64,000 bases of DNA from NCBI GenBank assembly GCA_027257055.1, contig JAPVLO010000182.1:3348001-3412000 (forward strand), written 5' to 3'. The first letter of the stretch is position 1, and every line of letters begins with the position of its first letter. The position numbers and the translations under genes were made by a program. This DNA is from Cephalopachus bancanus. Its lineage: Eukaryota; Chordata; Mammalia; Primates; Tarsiidae. Of this stretch, positions 1 through 12,409 are shown piece by piece. The notes beneath the pieces are model-generated. The model saw only the letters and a list, made by a program, of their open reading frames with translations. It made no database searches and was not told the DNA's origin.

Positions 1-324
1 TACTTCCTAGTTGGGTCCCTCACAGAAAATATCTGCTGACCTGAACCTTCAACCAGAAGTCCTGCGGGGGTCCGACGTCCGCTTGGACGGTGGTGGAGTC
101 CAGGCCTTGCTCCCAGATGCCACCGATGGCCAGTCCCCCACTCAGAGACTCACTCTGCATTAGTTCCATGCCACGCTCCCTTTGCTGAGAACCTGCCCCT
201 CCACAGAGGATGGAAACGGCCTCCCGTTCCCTCCCCAGGGCCACACTTCCAGCGGTCTCCACCCAGAAACTTGTGAACCCTATACAGTTTGGGCCCTTCG
301 GAGGTGCAAACCTGCCAGCAGTCA

Positions 325-618
<294 letters not shown>

Positions 619-1229
619 ACATGGGGAATGGGGAAAGGGAGCCCTTAGTGAGTCAGGCTCTCTGTAGGGTCTTTAGGAAAAGGCAGAGGTGGGCGTAGTC
701 CCAAACCAAGTGCACCGAATGCCCTCTGAAGCCCTAAGAGTCAAAGAGCAAGCAAGGGACATTAACGGATTCCTGAATGGGGCCAAGCAGAAAAGGAGTA
801 AGACTGATGGGTCCTGCTACTCTGAGGCGTCTTGTTGGCAACGCTAATATTATTTGCAAAGAAAAGATTTACAGAGATTTCCTAAGAATTCTAACTACAA
901 TAGCACCCTGCGGTCACTTGCTACTCCTTAACTCGGGCCTGTATTTCTCCGTAGCATAAATTGCTCTCTGGCAGTCCACGACGCTTTCTTCCTTGCCTGT
1001 GTCCTTAACTAGGTTGCAAGCACCGCGAGGGTAGACTTAGCCTTTCGTTCACTCTTCCAGAGACAGCTCAATCAATTTCTAAATGAATAACACAAGAGAA
1101 GGAGTTGGACCCGGTGTGGGTCTCAAACCAACCAGTCCCGGAGGTGACCCACTGACCCCCTTGACCACTCAGATTCAAGTGTCTGGATGCAGTTCCAAAT
1201 CATTCGGCAGATAGATGTGCCCATTCAGG

Positions 1230-1330
1230 TGGTATTTATTGAACACCTCATGAGTACAATGTATTGAGCCAGGCAGCTCGGGGACAAAACAGACAATCCA
1301 GTCCCTGCCCCTACATCTGGGTAACACCCT
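1230..1330 (-). repeat. L2/MIR 3'-end relic
   Basis: GGTATTTATTGAACACCT followed by GAGCCAGGCAGCTCGGGGAC resembles the reverse complement of the shared L2/MIR 3' end (ATTTATTGAGCACCT...GCCAGGCACT). It lies about 70 bp downstream of the exon 7 donor. Confidence 0.5.
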
Positions 1331-1401
1331 GAGGATATCAGGACGACAGGAGAAACATTTACAGAATCAACGTGGGGAGGGGTGAGGATGGAGAGAAGTA
1401 C

Positions 1402-1509
1402 CTGGATCCAGCACCGCTCCTTCGACAGAGACGATACAGAACAGCTTGATCAGATCTCCCCGGATGACCGACGGTGTGTCTGAATGCACAGAGGCGTTGA
1501 AGACAGGGC
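1402..1509 (-). CDS. PTGFRN: PTGFRN exon 7 (first part of Ig domain 6, RGD motif)
   Basis: This 108-bp internal exon runs from acceptor CTTCCTTCCAG (bases just above 1509) to donor GTACTT just below 1402. It completes a Gly codon split after exon 6, then encodes 35 residues, and ends on the first base of the next codon (phase 1 on both sides). The peptide starts PVFNASVHSDTPSVIRGDLI and ends VEGAVLDP, so it carries sequon N691 (NAS), an RGD at residues 703-705 and the first Ig cysteine (KLFC). The second half of this Ig domain, the transmembrane helix and the cytoplasmic tail are on exons left of the window. PTGFRN is a type I membrane protein that associates with tetraspanins CD9 and CD81 and lowers PGF2-alpha binding to its receptor (family knowledge). 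Too short for a simple ORF scan; found by peptide similarity and splice signals. Confidence 0.93.
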
Positions 1510-3271
1510 CTGGAAGGAAGGAGCGCTGGCCTCATTAATCTCATTCACACTTTGATCAAATGTCATTCTTGGTGTTCTAGGGCTGCTTCTCTCCTTTTCA
1601 GAGAGGCATATGCACCAGACACTTCCGAATGAACTCCCTCCCACCTAAGATGACAACCAAGGAGCTCTTCCTAAAGAGTCACTGTTTCCCCAGGCTTTCT
1701 TTGAGCTCTTCTCTGACGACCGCCACAGTCTCGTCTGAAGGCTACCCCTTGCCCATCTCCCACCCTGGAATAGCCCGGGCCGTTTCTAGCTCTAACGGTT
1801 CACTCCTCGAGAAGGGTGGCTTTGGGGATCAGAGGAACAGGACTGAACCCGGGACGCTTTGGGTCCCAGTGGAGTGAGTGGCCTCCTCAGGCTGTGCTGG
1901 GCGCCGAGAACAGGGGTCTTGCTGGCAAGAGGCCACAATCCGTAAGGGGACAGACGTGTCAACAACGACAATGTTTCTATGAGGTGTGGCAGGAGCACCC
2001 ACGGCACGGCTCCAGTCTGCCAAGGGAAACCGAAGCAGCCTCGTTATTCCTTCAAAACGCTACCCAGGTGGAGTTGGCTCTGGGCAGGCGGGGGCAGGGA
2101 GTCGACGGAAGCTCTCCGTCCCTTCTGCTCAATTTTGCTGGAGACCTAAAACCGCTCTAAAAAATAAAGGCTTATCAAAAAACCAAACAAAAGCAAAATC
2201 CCTACCCAGTCTTGTATACCTCCCTGAGAACACTGTAGGCATAATTATTATTTTTAACCCATCCATCAATCCTTCTTAGGTGAGAGCATTTCATAGCTCT
2301 AGGCTTAGCTGATTCTAGGAGTTCAGTGTTAACTTTATCCTGACTCCTAAAATCTGGGGACAGGTAAACCTGAAAGAAGTTTCCAGAACATCAGTGCTAT
2401 GGGATTCCCTTTGGGTCTCCTGCGACAAAAAGATAGATGGCCCCGACTGCTGATTCTAAAACTCATTAGAAGTTAAGAGTACAGCTAAGACTACTTTCCA
2501 CTTCGTTTTGCCAGAAAGGAAAAACTACTCCAAAGCACTTTTTATAAACTTACAGAAGAAGTGACCATGACAGAGAGCAAAATGATGAAAGGGTTGTATC
2601 TTCATTTCAACACGACAACTAATAAGATGAATTCGTCAGATTGTTTTCTTAACCAGCTCTATGAATAATGTGTGTTTTCCTGGGAGAAAGGGGAAGGTTG
2701 GTTGTAGAATATTGAATCCTAGGAGGGGTTAGGCAGCCCTGGGTGGGAACTGCTGAGGGCTCTGGTTAGCCAGGGAAGGTAACTCTAGGGGGGATAAATA
2801 ACAGAATGGCAGTTCCAGGAAATGGGAAAAGGGACACAAGCAAAGACGGCAAGGCAACTTGACCTATTTCTGGACGCCTCTCCTATTAATGCAGGTCTCA
2901 GCCCCGGCTGCCTCGGTCCTCGCACCCTGTGGCCGTGAAGCGGGCCAGGATTAGACCAACTGCTCTGAGGCGGCTCTGTGGGGATGACTGGGGGTGCTCA
3001 TGCCACGTATGGCCATCTGTGTGAGTACAGGTGAGCAGCAACCACGGCAGGCAACAGGAGCACATTTTTTTTCTTGGACTGGAAATTGCAAGGTAATCAA
3101 CAGAATTGGAGAGAGGGGCTTTCTTGTGTCCCAGTCACTTCTCAAAGAACAAAAAAATGACCAGACATTAATAAATCCTCATAATGGGCCATTGCTTTGC
3201 TAAGCATTGGACTGGCCACATGATTCTTTGAGCTATGGCAGGCCATGTTTCCTAGCTTTGGTTCCCTCCCC

Positions 3272-3275
<4 letters not shown>

Positions 3276-3305
<30 letters not shown>
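3276..3305. repeat. (CT)n microsatellite
   Basis: An uninterrupted run of about 14 CT units lies between CTACCT and CAATTTAC. Confidence 0.95.
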
Positions 3306-3307
<2 letters not shown>

Positions 3308-4113
3308 ATTTACTTTCTGAATAAACTATATTTTCCAATCTAAAAAAAAAATCCTCATCATAGATGTAAATGTTTCTATTTAATGGGAAGCAGCAAAGAA
3401 AGACTTCATTTGGGCACATTTCATTTTTTTCTTTGCATTCCCAAAGAAAACCCAGAATGCCTTCTAGGTCACAAGTCACGGTTCCCTTTTCCCCTGCTGG
3501 CCGTGGTTGTGGGACTCAACAGGCTCACAATGCGGACAGGACTGGGGAAAAGGCCTGTATTGTGGTGAGCCATTCACAGTAGTGAATTTCCTTCTAGTGA
3601 AATCAACAGCTCGCTGTTAACGTGGGTCATTTAGCTCAGGCTTAGAAATATTTTCATTATGGTCAATTTCTGTGGCAATGCTGTTTTTGCGAGGGGATGT
3701 GTCTGGTTAACTTCACAGCGGACAGACCATGGCGCTGAGTCTTTAAGTGGACAGCAGGAGTCACTAAGGGTCCCCCAATTCCTAGTCTGCAGAGAGTATA
3801 GGAGCAACTAGTTTTTAAATACAAACATTTGACATAAACCATGTTCTAACCTCAGCCTCTAAAAAAAGGCTGTGAATGGCAGTATTTTTTTGAAAGCAAA
3901 AATTGCAGACTATCTGCATGTCTGATTAAGCACTCTAGTATGTAAAGCCACTCAAGTTGGTATTTATTCTAGAATTTGTTATAATATGGAAAGTGCTGAT
4001 CTTATAACATCAAAGGGGGGAAAAATCAGGTAGTAAAATTACATACGCAGCCTGATCTCCAAGTCACGGAGGAAACATACAAGGGAAAAATTCTAGGAAG
4101 ATGAACACTATAA

Positions 4114-4391
4114 GGCCAGGTACAGTGGCTCATGCCTGTAATCCCAGCACTTTGGGAGGCAGAGGTAAGAAGACTGCCTGAGTCCAGGGGTTCAAGACCA
4201 GCCTGGGCAAATTCATCTCTACAATAAATCAAAAATTAGCTGGGTGTGGTGGTGCACACTTGTAGTTCCAGGTACTTGAAAGGCTGAGGCGGAAGGATTA
4301 CCTGAGTCCACAGGTTGAGACTGTGATGGCCAAGAGCGTGCTGCTATACTCTAGTCTGGGCCAGAGTAAGATTCCGACTAAAAAAAAAAAA
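4114..4391 (+). mobile_element. Alu (old, AluJ-like)
   Basis: It starts GGCCAGGTACAGTGGCTCAT and both arms are present. The tail is a short A-run followed by T-rich sequence. The second arm is diverged. Confidence 0.9.
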
Positions 4392-4991
4392 TTTTTTTTT
4401 TCTATATTAAGGAGAAAATGTTTTATTATTATTCTTTTAAAAGGCGAAAAGTTACATCATCACACTTAAATCCCGTTTTCCCCCTTGACACTCTGAGTCA
4501 GTAAAGTATGTCATGACTCAGTAGGGTCCTTTGGTCCTCAACACCAAGAGGCAATTGCCCTGAAATCGGGGGACAGAAAGGTGAATGCCGGAAGGACATC
4601 TTTGCTGTGTCTTAAGGTATGCCTCTGATTTTTAGGAAGTAAAGGATCTTCAGTTTCAAATCAATGTTTGCTGGGGGCTAATCAAGGATATTCAGTACCA
4701 TGCTGGCTGCTGAATTTGATGGCAACTTCTCCTAATTAAAATATGAACTAGCCATGACAACTCTGTAGATTAAACGAAAGAAAAACCTAAGGCAATCTAT
4801 TCAACCTGGAAGCTACAGTAATTTTACCTGTTATGCTAAGATTTAAAGAATTGAGAAATAGATTCAACACGCATTCCTCTCCCAGAAATAGATACAAAAG
4901 ATTTTATGTCTCCCCTCTCCCACATAACAGTTTAAAAGAAAGATCAAATAACAAATGTAAAACACAAAGTTATAGACTCCTACAGACAGCA

Positions 4992-5005
4992 AAACAGATA
5001 CACAA
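4992..5005. repeat. Target site duplication, left copy (L1M)
   Basis: AAACAGATACACAA, identical to 6818-6831 at the other end of the L1M fragment. Partial similarity continues beyond the 14 bp. Confidence 0.75.
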
Positions 5006-6817
5006 ATAAAGGATAAAAACCACATAATCATCTCATCTCAACAGACACAGAAAAAACATTTGACAACACTCGGCACCTTTCCATGATAAAAATACTCAAC
5101 AAACTGCAAATGGAAGGAAACAAAGTAGGAGTGGAAGGAAATTTCTTCAACCTAGTAAAGGACATCTATGAAAAACCCACAACTAACAAGGCACTCAATG
5201 AGCAAGACTGAACGCTTTCCCCCTGAGATCAAGAACAAGACAAAGATGCTCACTTGTGCTACTTCTATTCAACTTTGTATTAGAGGGTCCAGCCAGGGTA
5301 ATTAGGCAAGAGAAAGAAGCAAAAGATATTCAGTTTAGAAAAGTAAAACTATCCCTGTTTGCAGATGACATAACCTTATATTTTAAGAATCGTAAAGAAT
5401 ATCCCAAATACTACTATAACTAATAAACAAGTCAAGCAAAGATATAGGAACAAGATCAGTATACAAAAACCAATTGTGCTTCTATATAACGGCGAAGAAC
5501 AAACTGAAAAGCAAATTAAAGTAATTCCATTCACAATAGCGTCAAAAAGAATACTCAGGATAAATCTAGCGAATGTTTAAGATTTGTATTGTACAGTGAA
5601 AACTGCAAAGCACCATGGAAAGAAATCAAAGATCTAAATAAATGGAAAGGCATCCCATGTTTATTACTTGAAAAGCAATATTATTAAATGGTGGTACTTC
5701 CCAAAATGACCTACAGATTCAATCCCTATCAAAGTTCCAGCTGTCGTTTTTACAGAAATTAATAGGCTGATCCTAAAAGTCACATGATAATGTAAGGGGT
5801 CCAACATAGCCAAAACAATCTTGAAAAGGAAACAAGTTGGAAGTCTCAAACTTCTTGACTTTAAAATTAACTACAAAGTTATCAAGATACTGGTGTAAGG
5901 ACAGAAATACAGAACATTGGAATAGAACTGAAAGTCTAGAAACAAATCCTTACATTTGTAAGGATGAATGATTTTTGACAAGGGTGTCAAGACAAGTCAA
6001 TGGGGAAAAAACAAACTTTTCAGCAAATGGTGGATATCCCATAAAGAATAAAGTTGGAGTCCCTCCTCTTCCACATACAAAAATGAACTCAAATGGGTCA
6101 AAGGCCTACATGTAAGAGCTAAAACTCTAATGCTCTTAGAAGAAAACATAGGTATAAGTCTTCATAATCTTAGATTAGGCAATGATTTCTTAGACATGAC
6201 ACCAAAAATACAAGCAACAAAAGGAAAAAAACAGATAAACTGGACTTTATCAACATTCAAAAATTTGATGCTTCAAGAGACACCATTAAGAAAGTGAAAA
6301 GACAACCCACATAACGGGAGAAGATATTTTTAAGCAATAATGTTTATGGCAGCATATTTATAAGAGCCAAAAAGTAGAAATAATCTAAATGACCATCAAC
6401 AGATGAACAAATGAACAAATGTGGTATACCCATCCAATGGAATATTATTCAGCCATAAAAAGGAATGAAGTACTGATACATGCTTAGCATGAATGGACCT
6501 GGAAACAGATGCTAAGAGAAAAAAAATAGCCATAGAAGTCCAGATTATATGATTCATTTCATATGAAATATCCAGAAGAGGCAAATCTATAGAGATAGAA
6601 AGTAAATTGGTGGTTACCAGGGGCAGGGACATAGGGGGATGGGAATGACAACTAACGGAAGCGGGCCTTCTTTTGGGGGTGATTAAAGCGTTCTGGAATC
6701 CGATAGTGGTGATGGTCGCACAACTCGGTGAATATATTAAAAATCAAAGATTGTAAACTTTATGTGTGTGAGTGCTATGGTATAAAATTGTATCTCAATA
6801 AAGCTGTTATTAAAAAC
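5006..6817 (+). mobile_element. 5'-truncated L1M fragment with target site duplications
   Basis: The fragment covers the reverse-transcriptase part of ORF2 (the DNA around 5358 encodes a LFADD-type catalytic motif) through the 3' UTR. Typical 3' segments include CAATGGAATATTATTCAGCC near 6437 and the terminal TATCTCAATAAAG near 6791. It is broken by many stops and frameshifts. The direct repeat AAACAGATACACAA occurs at 4992-5005 and again at 6818-6831, the expected target duplication. It resembles L1MA/L1MB-age elements. Confidence 0.85.
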
Positions 6818-6831
6818 AAACAGATACACAA
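6818..6831. repeat. Target site duplication, right copy (L1M)
   Basis: AAACAGATACACAA directly after the L1 3' end; matches 4992-5005. Confidence 0.75.
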
Positions 6832-7754
6832 TCAAGGAGGTCCATATTTTCTCCGCTCTTTCCAAACCTAAGGGCATAAATCAATATTTACCCTTATTAA
6901 CTTAAAGGTTAAGAGATGCTAGAAGATTAGTTCACTATATACCATAAAAGGTCATAGTAAAACAAGATAATATTAATAAAAAACAAGCTTTACTACAGTA
7001 TACCTTACCTTTAATGTAAATGTTAATAATTTGATTCAATAAATATCTTGCCTAAATTATACCAAGTCAATGGATACCTGAATTTTTACAGATGAGTATT
7101 AATTTATACATTCAGAAATTTCTAACTAATCCAGGGCAGAGTTAGTGAAAACATTCAATTTTAAACTCACAAATGATAACTCATCACACTGGTATTCTAA
7201 ATAAGATTGGGGCTTAAAACGTTTAAATCATCGTCCTGCTAAAACATGCACACATACAGACAGAGGATTTCAGTGAATTACACAGATGAGTAAAAAACAT
7301 TTCTCTTTGAGAATATCTATGCCATTTTAAAAAGTGGACCTTTCTGCCTTACAGCATTAAAACACGCTACTTACCAAAGATAAAACCGTCTTGGCACAGA
7401 CACTCAAATGATCTTGTTTTAATTAACCTCCTCACAGATAACACCATTAGTAACTCTTTTTAACAAATCAGGTTGACTGACATAGTCATTCATGCCACAG
7501 CAGCTCTGGTAACTCAACTAATTTATAGGAGCTCTTTTTCCGATTCAAGAGTGAAGTGAGTAGTAAGACTGGGCTACTCATCCCCTGGATGGACACCCTG
7601 CTCTAGGTAGCTGGGGCAAGAGCAGTCATCACCACCCTCAGCCTAGAAGTCCCTAAGCATAGAAAGTCAAGCCTTGGGAGGACTGGAGTCTTAGCTCTGA
7701 ATGGTTCATGATGGGCCAGCCACTGAGCCCGGGAAGGCTCAGTTCTCTCCTTGC

Positions 7755-8040
7755 TTTTTTTTTTGAGTCGGAGTCTCACTCGGTCGCCCAGACTGGAGGG
7801 CAGTGGCCGCTCCCGGCCCCCGCAGCCTCGACCCGCTGGCTCCGGCGATCCTTCCGCCTCAGCCTTCCGAGTAACTGGAACTATAGGCACGCGCTACCAC
7901 GCCGGCTGATTTTTGATTTATTGTAGAGATGAAGTCTCGCCAAGTTGCCCAGGCGGGTCTCGAACCCGCAGGCTCAGGCAATCCACTCACCTCGGCCTCC
8001 CAAAGCGCGGGATGACAGGCTGAGCCACTGAGCCCGGCTC
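7755..8040 (-). mobile_element. Lineage-specific Alu
   Basis: A T-run is followed by GAGTCGGAGTCTCACTC, and the element ends in GCTGAGCCACTGAGCCCGGC. This is the reverse complement of the young local subfamily (linker AATAAATCAAAAATCAGCC). Confidence 0.95.
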
Positions 8041-8124
8041 TCCCTACTTTGTTACTCAACTATGTTTCCTCAAAGATCTGAAGTAGCTAAGTTTCTTTCA
8101 ACTTTTTGAATTTAAATTGAACAT

Positions 8125-8393
8125 TTTTTTGAGACAGAGTCTTACTCTGTCAGCCAGGCTAAAGTACAGTGGCACAATCATGGCTCACTATAGCCTCAAC
8201 TCCTGGGCTCAAGCGATTCTTCCAAGCTGGGACTATAGGTGAGTGCCAGCATGCCTGGCTAATTTTTGTATTTTTTGTAGAGATGAGGTCCACTATATTG
8301 CCCAGGCTGCCCCTAGCCTCCTGGGCGCAAGTGATTTGCCAGTCTCAGCCTCCCAAAGTGCTGGAATTACAGGTGTGAGCCACTGTGCCCAGC
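8125..8393 (-). mobile_element. Alu (AluJ-like)
   Basis: It reads TTTTTTTGAGACAGAGTCTTAC through GTGTGAGCCACTGTGCCCAG, in the classic older Alu form. Confidence 0.92.
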
Positions 8394-8524
8394 TCATTTA
8401 TTTTTTGTAGAAATGGGGTCTTGCACTGGTGTTCAGGCTGGTCTTGAGCTCCTGGCCTCAAGCAATCCTCCCGTCTTAGCTTCTCAAGTGCTGGGATTAT
8501 AGGCATGAGTCACCGTGCCTGGCC
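8394..8524 (-). mobile_element. Single left Alu monomer (FLAM-like)
   Basis: TTTTTTGTAGAAATGGGGTC through GCATGAGTCACCGTGCCTGG is one arm only, directly abutting the previous Alu. Confidence 0.85.
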
Positions 8525-8555
8525 TCCAGTTATTTTTTTTTAAACAAGGGCAGAC

Positions 8556-9013
8556 ACGAAAACATACATTCACACAATGCTCACAGCAGCATTATTTATA
8601 ATAATCAAGAACTGGAAACACCCAAATGTCCAGCAACAGATGACTAGATAAAATGTGGCATAAAGACCATACAAGGAAATATTACTCAGTCATAAAAATG
8701 AACAAAGTGCTGATACATGCTACAACATGGGTGACCCTTGAAAGCATCATGCTCCTTAAAGAAAGTCAGACACAAAGGTCACATTTTACACTCCACGCAT
8801 GTGAAATGTCCTCAACAGGCAAACCTAGAGACAGAAAGTAGACAGTGGCTGCTAAAGAATGGGTGATTGGTAGGGGTGGGCTAAGGCGTGCAGGGATTCT
8901 TGAGTGTAACGAAAACGTTCTAAAATTGACTGGGACGCTGATCACACAACTCCGCGACTACACGAAAAGCCAGTGAATTATGCCAATGATATCTACTAAA
9001 GCGGTTTGAAAAA
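8556..9013 (+). mobile_element. Old L1 3' UTR fragment next to exon 6
   Basis: AGCAGCATTATTTATAATA, CCCAAATGTCCAGCAACAGA, GTGCTGATACATGCTACAAC and CATGTGAAATGTCC follow the order of L1MA/L1MB 3' ends. It ends about 70 bp from the exon 6 donor. Confidence 0.85.
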
Positions 9014-9084
9014 ACGAGGGCATCTGATCACAGCCCAAGCGTGTCTCTAGCTCCGACTGTGATTCCACAGGAATCCCTGCTCAC

Positions 9085-9504
9085 CTGAGGTTTGGAAGTC
9101 TATCTCAATGGGATTGGAGAGACTGGTTGCTGCTTCTCGCCAAAGGCTGCCCCTGACAGGAGACCATGCTGTCACCACGCAGCGGTACAGCCCTGCGTCT
9201 GAGACCTGAGTCTGGTACATTCGGTAGCGGAATTCATCCTCCTGCACTTTTTCGAGCACGACGCCATCCACCCGCGAAGCGTCCGTCCAGTTCTCCAGCT
9301 TCACCACAGAATCCTGGTCCAGGGAGATGATGTACTTGGTTTCGTTGGGGCTGGAGAGGTCTCCGACAGGCTTCTCGGCTGTGATGAGAACGGAATAGCG
9401 TGGCGACTTGATATTCTTGGAAGACACTTTGCAAGTCATCTCAAATGTATTTCCTGCGGCAAAGAAAGGCTTTGGCTGCCGCGCCTTCACCACGAGCACA
9501 GAAT
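9085..9504 (-). CDS. PTGFRN: PTGFRN exon 6 (Ig domain 5)
   Basis: This 420-bp exon has acceptor CCATTTCAG above 9504 and donor GTGAGC below 9085; both junctions are phase 1. It completes Asp547 and encodes residues 548-686. The Ig V-type fold shows the first cysteine in FEMTCKVSS and the second in DAGLYRCVVTAW. The usual core tryptophan is replaced by a hydrophobic stretch (YSVLITAEK), as I also remember for human. Sequons are NET (600) and NWT (618). By eye only about two residues differ from the human protein I remember, so this is the most conserved exon here. The intron side of the donor is quickly followed by an old L1 3' end (8556-9013). The alternative family members CD101, IGSF3 and IGSF8 match far less well. 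Confidence 0.97.
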
Positions 9505-9758
9505 CTGAAATGGAGAATCAGAAGGAGGTGATTTCCAGCAGGTTCCACTAAAACAAGTTTGCGACTCAAAGCAAAACGTCAAGGAAGTAGGAATTTATTT
9601 GCCAATTGCCACACAATAGCACTTAGGAAAATCTGGAAACCATGAAAGAAAACCATGTGTATCTGTAAGTGGGCTGCACACACCACCCTGGAAGAACTAA
9701 TCTGAAGTGATGGAATGAGTTGAGGGGAAAGGGAACTGACAGAATTGGCTTTTCAGGA

Positions 9759-10084
<326 letters not shown>

Positions 10085-10673
10085 TAAGTCCCTAAGAAGT
10101 TTCACCAAGAGAGAGAATCTGGGACACTGCTGGTGGCCCCTCACTCTTCATGAGTTAGAAGAGGCAGCTGGATGTGACACCCAGGTCAGGCTCTCGGTCA
10201 CAGCATCTGCCTCCCAACCCCTACCCCCAGGGTGTGCGGAGGGCAGGGGAAGTGCCCCTGGCTGAGCCAGCCTGTGCAGAGGAGACGGTGCAGGGGTGAG
10301 CTCTCCCTGTTTAATTCCATGATGGGGAACGTTCCAGAACAGACTTCTCACCACAGTGACTGGAGCACATATAGTTGTAGGTCTAATCATTTCCTCCTGG
10401 CTTATACTTTAATTTTTCAGTAAGGCCGTCTGAACGTTTTGAGAAGCGTCTCTGGCTACGCCAGCTTCAGGCGGAGTGTGTGACTCCCTGCTTCTCTGTC
10501 AAAACAATGATGTCTAAGCATGTACACATTAGAACTCACCTACTCCCGTAGCACAAAGTCAGACACGTGGAAGCTACTTAAATATTTGCTGAATGGATGA
10601 AAAATGAATCAGACACTCTTTTCCTCCTTTAACGAGATGATAAATCCCTATAATCTGTCCAGTTACAAGATGA

Positions 10674-11069
<396 letters not shown>

Positions 11070-11102
11070 CCACATTCTTTCTTGATTCTCCTGTGAGTTT
11101 GG

Positions 11103-11132
11103 TCATTCATTCATTCATTCATTCATTCATTC
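11103..11132. repeat. (CATT)n run marking the L2 3' tail
   Basis: Seven tandem CATT units followed by CAACATGTACGTATTGA. This is the reverse complement of the TGAA-type tail of L2 elements. Confidence 0.85.
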
Positions 11133-11422
11133 AACATGTACGTATTGAAAGCCTTCCATATTCCAGGTATGGGAATACAATGGCAAACAAATACATACAG
11201 AACTCCCTCCCTTCATAGGCTAACGGAGGAAGACAAACAAAATAAATAAGTCAAATGTACAGTATGGTTAGATGGTAACACATGTGGAAGAGAAAATAAG
11301 TCAGGCACAAGGAAGAGAAAAAGTGTGGGTTTGTATATGGGGAGGCTGTATGTGTGTCATAATTTTAGATAGATTGACCAGGGACGTCCTCACTGAGAAT
11401 GTAACATTTAAAAAAGAACCCA

Positions 11423-11739
11423 GGCCAGGTACAGTGGCTCATATCTATAATCCTAGCACTTTGAGAGGCCAAGGCGGGAAGACTGCTGGAGCCTAGGAGT
11501 TTAAGACCCGCCTGGGCAAAATAGTGAGACCTCGCATCTACAAAAAATAAAAAAAGTTAGCCAGGCGTGGTGGCTTGCCTGTAGCCCTAGCTATTCAGGG
11601 GCTGAGGCAGAAGGAGGGCCTGAATCCAGGAGGCTGAGGTTGCTGTGAGCCATGATCATCATGAGAGTACCACTGCACTCCAGCTTGAGCTATAGAGTGA
11701 GACTCCGATTCAAAAAAAAAAATTAAAAAAAAAAAATAG
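11423..11739 (+). mobile_element. Alu inside L2
   Basis: GGCCAGGTACAGTGGCTCAT through GAGACTCCGATTC and an A/T-rich tail. Confidence 0.93.
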
Positions 11740-11747
11740 TAAGAGAG

Positions 11748-12050
11748 TCAGGTGCAGTGGATTATGACTGTAATCCCAGCATTTTGCAGAGGCGGAGAGA
11801 AGAGAATTGCCTGAGCCCATGGTTTTGGGAATAGCCTGGGCAACTTGGCAGAACCTCACCCCTATAATCAAACAAAAAAATTAGCCAGGCGTGGTAGCAC
11901 GGCTTGTGGTTCCAGCTACTTGGAAGGCTAAGGGGGAAAGATTCCCTGAGCCCAGCAGGTCGAGGCTGCGGTGGCTGTGAGCATGCCACAGCACCCCAGC
12001 CTGGGCGACAGATTGAGACTCCTACTCAAAAAATAAATAAATAAGATAAA
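11748..12050 (+). mobile_element. Alu inside L2
   Basis: GTCAGGTGCAGTGGATTATG through GAGACTCCTACTCAAAAAAT. Abuts the previous Alu head to tail. Confidence 0.9.
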
Positions 12051-12114
12051 AATTTAAAAAGAACCTGAATGAGGCGCTAGAGCAAGTGCCATCCATCTTG
12101 GGAAAAGCATTATT

Positions 12115-12409
12115 TTTTTTTTTTTTTTTTTTGAGTTGGAGTCTCACTCTGTCGCCCAGACTGGAGTGCAGTGGCCGCTCCCGGCCACCATAGCCTCGAC
12201 CTGCCGGGCTCCGGCGATCCTTCTGCCTCAGACTTCCGAGTAGCTGGAACTACAGGCACGCGCTACCATGCCTGGCTGATTTTTGATTTATTGTAGAGAA
12301 GAGGTCTCATCAAGTTACCCAGGCGGGTCTCAAACCCGCAGGCTCAGACAATCCATTCACCTCAGCCTCCCAAAGCGTGGGATTACAGGCTGAGCCACCG
12401 AGCCCGGCT
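12115..12409 (-). mobile_element. Lineage-specific Alu with 15-bp target duplication
   Basis: A T-run, then GAGTTGGAGTCTCACTC, ending GAGCCACCGAGCCCGGCT. Flanks are GGGAAAAGCATTATT (12100-12114) and GGGAAAAACATTATT (12410-12424), one mismatch. Removing it rejoins the L2 relic. Confidence 0.95.

Larger units (their letters stand above)
1510..9084 (-). other. PTGFRN intron 6
   Basis: The intron runs from the exon 6 donor (9084) to the exon 7 acceptor (1510). From right to left it holds an old L1 3' end, two minus Alus, one young-type minus Alu, a 1.8-kb L1 fragment with target duplications, one plus Alu and a CT repeat. I recognise no repeat or gene in about 1510-3275, 3306-4113, 4393-4990 or 6832-7750; these look like old single-copy intron. 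Confidence 0.9.

Noticed and set aside
9234..9434. Second overlapping minus-strand frame inside exon 6
   Set aside because: Out-of-frame shadow of the conserved exon.
11103..11132. CRISPR-like or other direct-repeat array in the CATT, GA, CT and AAT runs
   Set aside because: These are short microsatellites or LINE/Alu tails in a vertebrate intron; no spacer structure.
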